Assembly: GCA_028287105.1 (NCBI GenBank)
Contig: JAQBQH010000209.1
Location: 1 to 34,232, forward strand
Direction: 5' to 3'
DNA: 34,232 nucleotides
DNA from: Myxococcales bacterium
Lineage (GTDB): Bacteria > Myxococcota_A > Polyangia > Palsa-1104
Below are positions 16,672-23,983 of the stretch, piece after piece. The position numbers and the translations under genes are program-made. Below the pieces are notes generated by a model that was not told the DNA's origin, did not search any database, and saw nothing but the letters and a program-made list of their open reading frames with translations. Numbering within the stretch: position 1 is the stretch's first letter; each line of letters begins with the position of its first letter.

Positions 16672-17111
16672 TGGTTCAGATCGACAAAAAGAAATCGGCC
16701 GACGGTACGCTGCACGTCACCATCGCCGGTAAGATCGACGAGCGCTTCGACCCCGCGGTGGTCCTGTGCGAGGCGCGCGGCAAGGTGGTCATGCACCTGG
16801 CCGGCGTGCGCTCGATCTCGTCGCTCGGGGTGCGCGCGTTCGAGCAGTTCGTCCAGGCGCTGCCCGAGGACGTCGTGCTGGTGCACATCTCGCCGGCCAT
16901 CGCCTCGCAGCTGACGATGATTCCAAACCTCGTCGGCGCGCGCGCCGTCGTCGAGTCGGCCAAGCTGCCCTTCACCTGTCCCGCGTGCGGCGCCGAGAAG
17001 AGCCATTCGGTGCCCTTCCGCGCCGGCGCCAGCGTCGAGCATGCCCCCAAGTGCGCCTGCGGCGGCTACATGGAGCTCGACGGCCTGCCCGAGCAATACC
17101 TCCCGGCGTAA
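16671..17111 (+). CDS. STAS-domain protein with C-terminal zinc ribbon (anti-sigma antagonist-like)
   Basis: The protein has 146 residues from ATG 16671 (a GTG immediately before it is possible); GGGGAG precedes it. Residues about 10-100 form a STAS domain (LHVTIAGKIDERFD, KVVMHLAGVRSISSLGVRAF, VVLVHISPAIASQL). In SpoIIAA/RsbV the phosphorylated Ser lies in a DSSG motif. Here the matching stretch is S50-S51-L-G, so S50 or S51 could be the site, but this cannot be read off. Residues about 103-140 hold two Cys pairs (CPAC and CAC) spaced as a zinc ribbon, which canonical antagonists lack. The one-base overlap with the HATPase gene strongly suggests an antagonist/kinase pair. No sigma factor lies in the window. 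Confidence 0.85.
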   Translation: MVQIDKKKSADGTLHVTIAGKIDERFDPAVVLCEARGKVVMHLAGVRSISSLGVRAFEQFVQALPEDVVLVHISPAIASQLTMIPNLVGARAVVESAKLPFTCPACGAEKSHSVPFRAGASVEHAPKCACGGYMELDGLPEQYLPA

Positions 17112-17133
17112 GGCCCTGTGCTAGGTTCGCCGC

Positions 17134-17622
17134 GTGAAGCACGACGCATCGACGGCGGAGGTCCTCGTCTACTCCTACCGGGAAGGGCTGCTCGCGGCGG
17201 TCGGCCATGACCTGTGTCTGCGCGTGACGCGCTTCGCGGTCGACGTCGGCGAAGACGACCGCATCGCGGTGGAGCTGGACGCCTCGTCGCTGCGCGCCAC
17301 CGGCGCCATCTCGCAGGGCGACGCGCGCAAGGTGGAGGGCAACGCCACGCACGACGTGCTCGCGGCCCGCCGCTACCCCACCATCTCATTCCGCTCGACC
17401 CGCGTGGTGCGCGAAGGCGACCGCGCGCGCGTCGAGGGCGAGCTGCAGCTCCACGGCGTCACGCGCCCGGTCGCGTTCGAGGCGTTCGCCGACGGTGCCG
17501 CCTGGCGCGCCGACGTGCGCCTCGACCAGCGCGACTTCGGCATCAAGCCGTACACGGCCATGCTCGGGGCGCTGCGGGTGCGCCCCGATGTGCTGGTGCG
17601 CGTGCGGATACCGCGCGCTTGA
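17134..17622 (+). CDS. YceI-family protein without signal peptide
   Basis: The protein has 162 residues from GTG 17134. The YceI lipocalin-like barrel is recognisable: YREGLLAAVGHDLCLRV at the N-terminus, KVEGNATHDVLAARRYPTIS, VEGELQLHGVTRPVAFE, and a C-terminal DFGIKPYTAMLGALRVRPDV strand pair. YceI proteins bind isoprenoid or other amphiphilic molecules in an elongated barrel and are usually periplasmic. This copy has no signal peptide and so is probably cytoplasmic. It is followed by an alpha/beta hydrolase whose TTG start overlaps its stop (TTGA). The ligand is unknown. Confidence 0.88.
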   Translation: MKHDASTAEVLVYSYREGLLAAVGHDLCLRVTRFAVDVGEDDRIAVELDASSLRATGAISQGDARKVEGNATHDVLAARRYPTISFRSTRVVREGDRARVEGELQLHGVTRPVAFEAFADGAAWRADVRLDQRDFGIKPYTAMLGALRVRPDVLVRVRIPRA

Positions 17623-18491
17623 GGCGAGGCCGGCTCGTCGTCGGCCTCGGCATCGTCGCGATGCTGGCCGGGGCTGATGTCCTGACCGAGCGCGTCGGTG
17701 CGCACGCCATCGTCGACGCGCCCAACCGCCACGCCGCGCCGCCGGCGACGACGCAGCCGGGCGAGCAGCGCATCGTCGTCGGTCCGCCGGCGGCGACGCT
17801 GTCGGTGATGGTCGCCGCGCCGCGCCTGCCGCCGCGCGCCACCATCTTCATCCTGCACGGCATCCGCGATTCCAAGGAGCACGTGCGCGCGTGGGCCGAT
17901 CACCTCAACGAGGCCGGCTATCGCACCGTCCTGGTCGACTCGCGCGGCCACGGCCGCTCGACGGGCGACTGGCTCAGCTACGGCGTCCTCGAGAGCCGCG
18001 ATCTGTCGCAGCTCCTCGACGCGCTCCATTTCGACGGACCGATCGGGGTGATGGGCGTCTCCTATGGCGGCGCGACCGCCGTCGAGTGGGCCGGCTCGGA
18101 GCCGCGGGTCAAAGCGGCCGTCGCCGTGGCCGCCTTCGCGTCGCTGCGCGACATCGTGCCGATCTACACGCCGCGCATGGTGCCGCTGCTCGGGTGGCTC
18201 ATCCCGCGCTGGGTGATGCAGCGCACCGTCGACCACGCGGGCCGGCTCGGCGGCTTCGATCCCGACGCCGCCAGCCCGAAGAAAGCCGCGCAGGCCTGCC
18301 GCACGCCGATCCTCCTCGTGCACGGCAGAAACGACACCACCGTGCCGTACGAGCAGTCGGAGATGATCCGTGATGGTGCGCGCGATCACGTGACATTGGC
18401 CCCGCTCGAGGCGCAGGATCATGACCACATCGCCGGCGACCCGAGGCTGTGGCCGCTGGTGTTGGACTTCTTCGGTCGCACCTTTCCATGA
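17619..18491 (+). CDS. Membrane-anchored alpha/beta hydrolase, tandem copy 1
   Basis: The protein has 290 residues from TTG 17619, which overlaps the YceI stop and aligns with the start of the neighbouring paralogue. Residues 5 to about 22 form a hydrophobic anchor or uncleaved signal. The alpha/beta hydrolase core follows: FILHGIRDSKEH (oxyanion loop), DSRGHGRSTG, nucleophile elbow GVSYGG with Ser148, acid Asp239 in GRNDTTVPY, and base His268 or His270 in QDHDHI. The class includes esterases and lipases; the substrate is not evident. The active domain probably faces the periplasm. It shares order, spacing and motifs with the next gene, indicating a tandem duplication. Confidence 0.85.
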   Translation: MRRGRLVVGLGIVAMLAGADVLTERVGAHAIVDAPNRHAAPPATTQPGEQRIVVGPPAATLSVMVAAPRLPPRATIFILHGIRDSKEHVRAWADHLNEAGYRTVLVDSRGHGRSTGDWLSYGVLESRDLSQLLDALHFDGPIGVMGVSYGGATAVEWAGSEPRVKAAVAVAAFASLRDIVPIYTPRMVPLLGWLIPRWVMQRTVDHAGRLGGFDPDAASPKKAAQACRTPILLVHGRNDTTVPYEQSEMIRDGARDHVTLAPLEAQDHDHIAGDPRLWPLVLDFFGRTFP

Positions 18492-19369
18492 CCAACCGCA
18501 TCAGACATCGGCTCGTCGCGCTCCTCGTCATCGTGTGCGCCGTCGTGGCGCTCGAGCAGGCGTTCGAGCGGCTCGGCGCGCTGGCGCTGGTGCGGGCGCC
18601 GAACGCGCGGCGCACCATTCCGCCCGCCGAGAGCGGCGAGCGGCGCATCGACGTCGGACCGCCGTCGGCGACGCTGTCGGTGAGCGTCATCGAGCCGAGG
18701 CTGCCGCCGCGCGCCACCATCGTGGTCCTGCACGGCATTCGCGACCAGAAGGACTTTCTGCGCCACGTCGGGCTCCATCTGGCCGAGGCCGGCTATCGCG
18801 CCGTGCTGGTCGACTCGCGCGGTCACGGCCACTCGACGGGGCAGTACCTCACCTGGGGCGTCCAGGAGCCGCGCGACCTGACCCAGGTCATCGACGCGCT
18901 CGGCTACGGCGACGGCCCCATCGGGGTCTTTGGCGAGTCCTACGGCGCGGCCATGTCGATCATGTGGGCGGCGCACGACCCGCGCGTCCGGGCGGTCGTC
19001 GCGGTAGCGCCGTTCTCGTCGCTGCGCGAGATCGTTCCCGACTGGTGGAAGCTGAACGTGCCGCTCATCGGGCGGATGATCCCGCGCTTCGTGCTCAATC
19101 GCTCGATCGACGAGGGCGCACGGATGGCGCGGTTCGATCCCGACGCGTCGAGCCCGAAGCTGGCGGCGACGCGCTCGCGGGCGCCCATCCTCATCGTCCA
19201 CGGCAGCGACGACAACACCGTGCCCTACGACGAGTCGGTGACCATCGCCAGGGCGGCGCCCGCGACCGTCAAGCTGGTGACGCTCGACGGCCAGGATCAC
19301 GACCACATCGCCTCCGATCCGCGGCTCATGAGCTTGACGCTCGACTTCTACTCGCGCGTCTTCAAATAG
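18488..19369 (+). CDS. Membrane-anchored alpha/beta hydrolase, tandem copy 2
   Basis: The protein has 293 residues from ATG 18488 (ATGA overlap with copy 1). The N-terminal anchor is RLVALLVIVCAVVAL. The core repeats copy 1: VVLHGIRDQKDF, DSRGHGHSTG, elbow GESYGA with Ser151, acidic loop GSDDNTVPYDES, and C-terminal QDHDHIASDPRL. The preceding IDVGPPSATLSVSV segment matches copy 1 as IVVGPPAATLSVMV, so homology extends outside the catalytic core. The lid region differs (DWWKLNVPLIG versus PIYTPRMVPLLG), which may change substrate choice. The enzymatic reaction is not assigned beyond serine hydrolase. Confidence 0.87.
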   Translation: MTNRIRHRLVALLVIVCAVVALEQAFERLGALALVRAPNARRTIPPAESGERRIDVGPPSATLSVSVIEPRLPPRATIVVLHGIRDQKDFLRHVGLHLAEAGYRAVLVDSRGHGHSTGQYLTWGVQEPRDLTQVIDALGYGDGPIGVFGESYGAAMSIMWAAHDPRVRAVVAVAPFSSLREIVPDWWKLNVPLIGRMIPRFVLNRSIDEGARMARFDPDASSPKLAATRSRAPILIVHGSDDNTVPYDESVTIARAAPATVKLVTLDGQDHDHIASDPRLMSLTLDFYSRVFK

Positions 19370-19398
19370 CGCCGCGAAAATCATGTTATGCAGGCGGC

Positions 19399-20412
19399 AT
19401 GGGAAAGAGCCGCCGCCAGTTTCTTCGCGACGTCGCCGCTGCCGTCGCTGCTGCCACCATCGTGCGCCCGAGGGCGGGGCGCGCCGCCGAGCCGCCCGCG
19501 CCGATGCCGCCCGCGGGCGCGCCGGTGCCGACGATCATCGCCACCTGGGACTACGGTCTCGAGCTGGTCACGGCGGCCCAGAAGGCGCTCCTTTCGAAGC
19601 GCGATCTGCTCGACGCGCTCGAGATGGGCGTCAACGTGGTCGAGGACGACCCGAACGTGCTCAGCGTCGGCTACGGCGGGCTACCCAACGAAGACGGCAT
19701 CGTCCAGCTCGACGCCGCCATCATGGACGGCCGCACGCACCGGGCCGGCTCGGTCGCGGCGCTCGAGCGCATCAAGAATCCGATCAGCGTCGCGCGCAAG
19801 GTGATGGAGCGCACCGACCACGTGCTGCTCGTCGGAGCCGGCGCCAACGCCTTCGCCAAGAAGCTCGGGTTCGTCGAGCAGGAGCTGCTCACCGCGAAAT
19901 CACGCGAGGCGTGGCAAAAAGCGAAGGCGAGCTTCTGGAAGAAGTCGCCCGGCGAGCGCCACGACACGGTCTGCTGCATCGGCATGGACGAGCGCGGCGA
20001 TCTGGCGACCGCCGTCTCGACGAGCGGCCTGCCGTGGAAGCTGGCGGGGCGGGTCGGGGACTCGCCGATCATCGGCGCGGGCAGCTACGTCGACAACGAG
20101 GTCGGTGCCGCGTGCGCGACAGGGGTCGGTGAATTGACCCTCCGCACCTGCGCGTCGTTCGCCATCGTCGAGCGCATGCGGGCCGGCGCGGACCCCTCGG
20201 CGGCGTGCACCGCGGCATTAAACCAGATCTTGAAGATCGCACCGGAAGTCCGCACCAACCCGGCACTTCAGCTCGCCTTCATCGCCATGAACAAACGTGG
20301 CCAGGTGGGCGCCGCCGTCTACCGGAAGCAGAAGAAGGTCTTTCGCTATGCGCTCGCCCGCGGCGCCCAGGCGCCGGCCCTACACGACGTTGCCCCGCTC
20401 CTGCCGAGCTGA
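19399..20412 (+). CDS. Tat-exported N4-(beta-N-acetylglucosaminyl)-L-asparaginase (Ntn hydrolase)
   Basis: The protein has 337 residues. It opens with a twin-arginine signal (SRRQFLRD, then an Ala-rich stretch), so it should fold and mature in the cytoplasm before Tat export. Family motifs of the isoaspartyl/glycosylasparaginase Ntn group follow: ALEMGVNVVEDDPN, GYGGLPNEDGIVQLDA, MDGRTHRAGSVAAL, and the autocleavage site HDT with Thr190 as the new N-terminal nucleophile. Downstream are STSGLPWKLAGRVGDSPIIG and YVDNEVGAACATGVGE, which bind substrate in this family. Glycosylasparaginases cleave the GlcNAc-Asn bond. The nearest alternatives are an isoaspartyl peptidase or L-asparaginase of the same fold. 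The spacing to the previous gene is short, so co-transcription is possible. Confidence 0.9.
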   Translation: MGKSRRQFLRDVAAAVAAATIVRPRAGRAAEPPAPMPPAGAPVPTIIATWDYGLELVTAAQKALLSKRDLLDALEMGVNVVEDDPNVLSVGYGGLPNEDGIVQLDAAIMDGRTHRAGSVAALERIKNPISVARKVMERTDHVLLVGAGANAFAKKLGFVEQELLTAKSREAWQKAKASFWKKSPGERHDTVCCIGMDERGDLATAVSTSGLPWKLAGRVGDSPIIGAGSYVDNEVGAACATGVGELTLRTCASFAIVERMRAGADPSAACTAALNQILKIAPEVRTNPALQLAFIAMNKRGQVGAAVYRKQKKVFRYALARGAQAPALHDVAPLLPS

Positions 20413-20440
20413 CCCCCTCCCTTTAATGATGCGGTTCCAA

Positions 20441-20471
20441 GGACCTCTATCCGACAATGGTCGGATGGTCC
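20441..20471. other. Long bulged inverted repeat between asparaginase and repeat-protein genes
   Basis: ATCCGAC (20449-20455) pairs perfectly with GTCGGAT (20460-20466) around AATG. Outside this, GGACC (20441-20445) pairs with GGTCC (20467-20471), leaving a three-base bulge. The total is 12 base pairs. No T-run follows. It lies 29 bases after the asparaginase stop and just before a promoter-like TTGACT. It could be a transcript-end hairpin, a leader element or an operator. Confidence 0.45.
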
Positions 20472-20478
20472 GGCCATC

Positions 20479-20506
20479 TTGACTCCTACACCTCCGATCC
20501 TGTAGT
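20479..20506 (+). promoter_or_regulatory. Candidate sigma70-type promoter upstream of repeat protein
   Basis: TTGACT (20479-20484) is followed after 16 bases by TGTAGT (20501-20506), 5/6 and 4/6 matches to the consensus hexamers. Transcription would start near 20513, giving a leader of about 50 bases before ATG 20563. It is the only recognisable promoter-like site in the 150-base gap 20413-20562. Confidence 0.35.
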
Positions 20507-20562
20507 GAAGGATGCGAGTTTTGTCCCGGCGAATTGGGTTTGCCGGTGAGGAGGAGCACAGC

Positions 20563-21705
20563 ATGGCGACGACTTCGAACGTGAACCCGCGACGGACCGG
20601 CTTCGACTTTGCGGCGCTGGCGGCTTCGGCGGGGCGGCAGGACGGCGGCGAAGAGGTCGCGCGTTTACGCACGGCCCTCGAGACGCTGGCGGAGCTGGTC
20701 ATTGCGCATGGCGTGATGGATGCCCGCACGCTCGAGTCGATCGTCGGCGATTTGATTCGGGCGCCAATGGTCACGGCCGCGCCGGTTCCCCGGTCGGCCC
20801 CGTTGCCGCCGCCGGCGCGCTCGGCGGCCGAAGCGGCCGCGCAGGGTGTGGCGCCGAGGTCGGCTTTGCCGACGGCGCGTCCGCTGCCGGCGGCGCCGAA
20901 GCCGATCGCGACGGCGAAGCCGGTCGCAGCGCCGCTGGTTGCGGCGCCCGTCGTCGAGCCGGCCAGGTCGGTCGCGGCTCCGGTGGCCGTGACTCCAGTC
21001 GTGGTGGCGCCGAAGCCGGTCGCGGCTCCGGTCGTCGCAGCGCCCAAGCCCGTCGTGGCGCCCGTCGTCGCAGCGCCGCAGCCCGTCGTCGCAGCGCCGC
21101 AACCCGTCGTCGCAGCGCCGCAGCCCGTCATCGCAGCGCCGCAGCCGATTGTCGCGGCGAAGCCGGCCGAGCAGGACATCGCGTCCGAGGCGATGCTGGT
21201 GTCCGCTCCGGTCGTGGCGCCGGTCGTTGCCGAGCCGTTCCCCGCCGCCGAGCCGTTCCGCGCCGTCGCCGAGCCGTTTGCTGCCGCGACGCCGGCGCAG
21301 GACGTCGACACGCGCCGCACGCCGAAAATCGACGTCGCGCGCCTGGCGGCGGAGCTCACCGAGCTGCCGCTCCCGTCGCAGAAGGCGACCGGATTACTGA
21401 GCCGACTGTTCGGCAAGAAGAAGGCGTCGCCCGCCGCGGTCGCTGCCTCGGCCGCCTCGGTCGAGTTCACCGAGCGCATGCCCAAGCTGCCGTTCGATCT
21501 CTACGGCGATCAGCAGAAGGCGACCGAGCTGTCGTTTCCGCCCGTGGCTCCGCCGCGCACGAAGTCGGCTGCCACGGCCCTGCCGCGCAAACGCTCGGCC
21601 ACGCCGGTGCGACCGGCCAACGCCGGACCGACCCGCTTCTGCGATCGCTGCTGGCGCAAGCTCGACGGCGGCGGCGCCTGCAAAGGCTGCGCGGCGACCG
21701 CCTGA
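20563..21705 (+). CDS. Ala/Pro-repeat protein with C-terminal zinc ribbon
   Basis: The protein has 380 residues. ATG 20563 follows a GAGGAGGAG purine run. Residues about 20-75 form a helical head (DFAALAASAG, ARLRTALETLAELVIAHGV). Residues about 80-250 are a low-complexity Ala/Pro/Val linker with PVVAAPQ-type repeats, likely extended. Residues about 250-300 contain a short helical patch (VARLAAELTELPLPSQ), and LLSRLFGKKK is basic. The C-terminus has CDRC and CKGC pairs, a compact zinc ribbon. There is no signal peptide or membrane segment, so it should be cytoplasmic. The layout (head, long flexible arm, metal-binding tail) suggests a scaffold or tether (inference). No family is recognised. 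Confidence 0.8.
   Translation: MATTSNVNPRRTGFDFAALAASAGRQDGGEEVARLRTALETLAELVIAHGVMDARTLESIVGDLIRAPMVTAAPVPRSAPLPPPARSAAEAAAQGVAPRSALPTARPLPAAPKPIATAKPVAAPLVAAPVVEPARSVAAPVAVTPVVVAPKPVAAPVVAAPKPVVAPVVAAPQPVVAAPQPVVAAPQPVIAAPQPIVAAKPAEQDIASEAMLVSAPVVAPVVAEPFPAAEPFRAVAEPFAAATPAQDVDTRRTPKIDVARLAAELTELPLPSQKATGLLSRLFGKKKASPAAVAASAASVEFTERMPKLPFDLYGDQQKATELSFPPVAPPRTKSAATALPRKRSATPVRPANAGPTRFCDRCWRKLDGGGACKGCAATA
21061..21144 (+). repeat. Four tandem 21-base units inside repeat-protein gene
   Basis: Four consecutive 21-base units start at 21061, 21082, 21103 and 21124 and encode PVVAAPQ (the last PVIAAPQ). They differ by only one or two bases. A degenerate fifth unit follows to 21165. The period is in frame with the gene. 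Near-identity at the DNA level suggests recent slippage, so copy number may vary among strains. Confidence 0.9.
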
Positions 21706-21736
21706 TCTCGCCTCTGCCCGCGTGTTAGCGTAACGC

Positions 21737-23410
21737 GTGGCCCGCTTCCCCGCCGTCCTCTTCACCGTCGCTGTCATCGCCGCCGCGCCCCGTCTCGAGG
21801 CCGCGCCGCCCGTTCGCGCGCCCGTCGTCGTGACCCTGGTCATCGATCAGCTCGCCGCCTGGATCGCCGAGGAGCGCTTCGCATCGCTGCCCCCCGAGGG
21901 CGGCTTCGCGCGGCTGCGCAAAGAGGGCACCTCGGCCACGCTCGTCTACCGCCACGCCGTCACCGACACCGCGCCCGGACACGCCACGCTCTACACCGGC
22001 GCCGACCCGCGCGACCACGGCATCTTTGCCAACGAGGTGATCGATCGCGCCGACGGCAAGAAGCTGTCGATCCTGCGCGACGCCGGCACCAAGGTCATCA
22101 CCGCCGATGGCCCGCGCGAGGCGGCTTCGAGCTCACTCGCGCCGCTCCTCCTGCCGACGCTCGCGGATGCGCTGCGCGCGGCAAATCCGCGGGCCACAAT
22201 CGTGTCGCTCGCCATCAAGGAGCGCGCCGCGCTGCCTGGCGGCGGCCGCGCCCCGACCGCGACGCTCTGGTTCGACGTCGGCCTCGGCCGCTTCATCACC
22301 TCGAGCGCCGTCTCCACCGCGTTCCCGACGTGGGCAGCACCGCTCAGCGGCGCCGACATGATGGTGGCCGAGAAGAGCCGCGTCTGGACCCCACTGGACG
22401 CCGCCTTCGTCGCCGCGCACGCCGCGACCCCCGACGCGCAGCCCGGCGAAGGCGACCTCGACGGCATCGGCACGAGCTTCCCGCACGCCATGGCGGCAGC
22501 GACCAACCTGCCGCACGCGTGGCGCGCCACGCCCTTCGCCGACGAGAAGCTGATCCAGCTGGCCATCGCCGCCGTCGAGGCGCGCGACGTCGCGCAGCCG
22601 ATGCTGCTGGCCATCTCGCTCTCGGCCAACGACTACATCAGCCACGTCTTCGGACCCGATTCCTGGGAAGCGTGGGACGAGCTGCGCCGCCTCGACGTGG
22701 CGCTGGCGACGTTCTTCGCGGCGCTCGATGCGCGGCTCGGCGCCGCCGGCTGGTCGCTCCTCCTGAGCGGCGATCACGGCGCGGCCATGCTCCCCGAAGC
22801 CGCGTCGCTGGCGCGGCCGTGGTGCAAGCGCGCCACCGCCGATCGGTGGCAGCGGCCGTGCGGCGACGCGGGACGGATCATCCCCAACGAGCTGGCCGCG
22901 CGCCTGCGCAAACATTCCGATCTCGTCGCCGGCGTCGCCGACCCCTACATCTATCTCGTGCCCGCCACCGCCGCGAACGCGGAGCGTCGCCGGGCCGCCA
23001 TCGAGAGCCTGCGCGCCGAGCTGCTCCGTCAGCCGGGGATCGCAACCGTCGTGGCGACCCGCCCCGCGGCCGCGCGCTGCCCCACCGGCGACAGCGTCGA
23101 GGCGCTGGTCTGCCGTTCGATCCCCGCCGGCGGCCTCGGCGCACGCAGCGCCGCCGGCGAGCTCTACGTCGCGCTCCGGCCGGGCTGGTTCTTCGACCCC
23201 GAGTACGTCGTCGGCAAGGGCATGAGCCACGGCTCGCCCTATCTGTACGATCGCGCGGTCCCGCTCGTCGTGCGCGCGCCCGGCCGCGCCAGCGCCGGTC
23301 GCGTCGTCGCCGCGCCCCAAGGGCCCGCGACCTTCGCCGTCACGGCCGCGCGCCTCCTCGGCATCGAGCCGCCCAAAGGCGCGACGGGAGCCGCTTCGCT
23401 CGCACGTTGA
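21737..23410 (+). CDS. Exported alkaline-phosphatase-superfamily phosphatase (PafA/NPP-like)
   Basis: The protein has 557 residues from GTG 21737. The signal peptide is MARFPAVLFTVAVIAAA with cleavage near LEA-AP. The metal and nucleophile set of the PafA/NPP branch is visible: VVVTLVIDQLA (metal Asp), TDTAPGHATLYTG with Thr78 as probable nucleophile, ISLSANDYISHVFGP (metal Asp and His), SGDHGAAMLPE (metal Asp-His), and KGMSHGSPYLYDR near the C-terminus. Members are periplasmic phosphomonoesterases or phosphodiesterases. Four Cys in the second half (PWCKRA, RPCGDA, ARCPTG, LVCRS) could form disulfides. It follows the repeat-protein gene by 31 bases. The exact substrate is not determined. Confidence 0.88.
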   Translation: MARFPAVLFTVAVIAAAPRLEAAPPVRAPVVVTLVIDQLAAWIAEERFASLPPEGGFARLRKEGTSATLVYRHAVTDTAPGHATLYTGADPRDHGIFANEVIDRADGKKLSILRDAGTKVITADGPREAASSSLAPLLLPTLADALRAANPRATIVSLAIKERAALPGGGRAPTATLWFDVGLGRFITSSAVSTAFPTWAAPLSGADMMVAEKSRVWTPLDAAFVAAHAATPDAQPGEGDLDGIGTSFPHAMAAATNLPHAWRATPFADEKLIQLAIAAVEARDVAQPMLLAISLSANDYISHVFGPDSWEAWDELRRLDVALATFFAALDARLGAAGWSLLLSGDHGAAMLPEAASLARPWCKRATADRWQRPCGDAGRIIPNELAARLRKHSDLVAGVADPYIYLVPATAANAERRRAAIESLRAELLRQPGIATVVATRPAAARCPTGDSVEALVCRSIPAGGLGARSAAGELYVALRPGWFFDPEYVVGKGMSHGSPYLYDRAVPLVVRAPGRASAGRVVAAPQGPATFAVTAARLLGIEPPKGATGAASLAR

Positions 23411-23418
23411 GGGGTGGT

Positions 23419-23967
23419 ATGCTCACCTCCGCGATGGAGCCGTCGACGGACGATTGGCCGGCCCTGGTGGCGGCGCGCGGACGAGAGGAGTTCGTCGCCG
23501 CGTTTCGGCATCCGTTCCTGCTCGCGTTGAGCGGGCTCGATGCCCCGCCTCCGCCGGCGCGCACGGTGCGCATGGAGGGCGGTGCGCAGCTCATGGCCGC
23601 GCTCATGGCCGAGCGCCGGCGCATGGCCGCGGGCGAGAAGTTCCCGGCCGTGCTGCCCGTGCGCAAAGTGCAGACCACGTTCCCGTCGATGATCACCGTC
23701 GGGCGCGCGCGCAACAACGACATCGTCGTGCCCGACGCGCTGGTCTCGAAGTTCCACGCCTTCTTCCGCCAGGTCGACGCCGACTGGGCGCTCTCCGACG
23801 CCGGCAGCGCCAACGGCACCAAGGTGGGCGACGTCGCGCTCGTGCCCAAGGGCGCCGCCGAGAAGGTGCGCTCGGGCGAGAAGATTACCTTTGGCGTCTC
23901 GTCGTTCCGCTTCGTCGACGCGGCCGGGCTATGGGCCGCGCTGCACGAGCCCGATAAGCCCGTCTGA
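23419..23967 (+). CDS. FHA-domain protein
   Basis: The protein has 182 residues from ATG 23419, preceded by GAGGGG; ATG 23434 is an alternative. Residues about 1-70 are helical and contain a short Pro-rich spacer (LDAPPPPARTV). Residues about 85-165 form an FHA domain: ITVGRARNNDIVVPD supplies the GR and the Ser/Asn loop, VSKFHAFFRQ the S-x-x-H, and SDAGSANGTKVGD the NG signature. These bind phosphothreonine. No Ser/Thr kinase gene is in the window. It is cytoplasmic. It follows the phosphatase gene by 8 bases, so both are probably on one transcript. A role in threonine-phosphorylation signalling is known for the family; the partner is unknown. Confidence 0.9.
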   Translation: MLTSAMEPSTDDWPALVAARGREEFVAAFRHPFLLALSGLDAPPPPARTVRMEGGAQLMAALMAERRRMAAGEKFPAVLPVRKVQTTFPSMITVGRARNNDIVVPDALVSKFHAFFRQVDADWALSDAGSANGTKVGDVALVPKGAAEKVRSGEKITFGVSSFRFVDAAGLWAALHEPDKPV

Positions 23968-23979
23968 TCGGCGGGCTCG
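23946..23979. terminator. Possible bidirectional terminator hairpin at convergent junction
   Basis: CGAGCCCG (23946-23953) pairs with CGGGCTCG (23972-23979) across an 18-base loop, at the 16-base junction where the FHA and DctP genes converge. It overlaps the FHA stop region. There is no T-run on either strand, so it would need Rho or act only as a 3'-end stabiliser. Confidence 0.3.
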
Positions 23980-23983
23980 CCGC

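Noticed and set aside
21061-21165. CRISPR-like short tandem repeats
   Set aside because: The units are contiguous with no spacers and keep reading frame as PVVAAPQ, so they are coding repeats.
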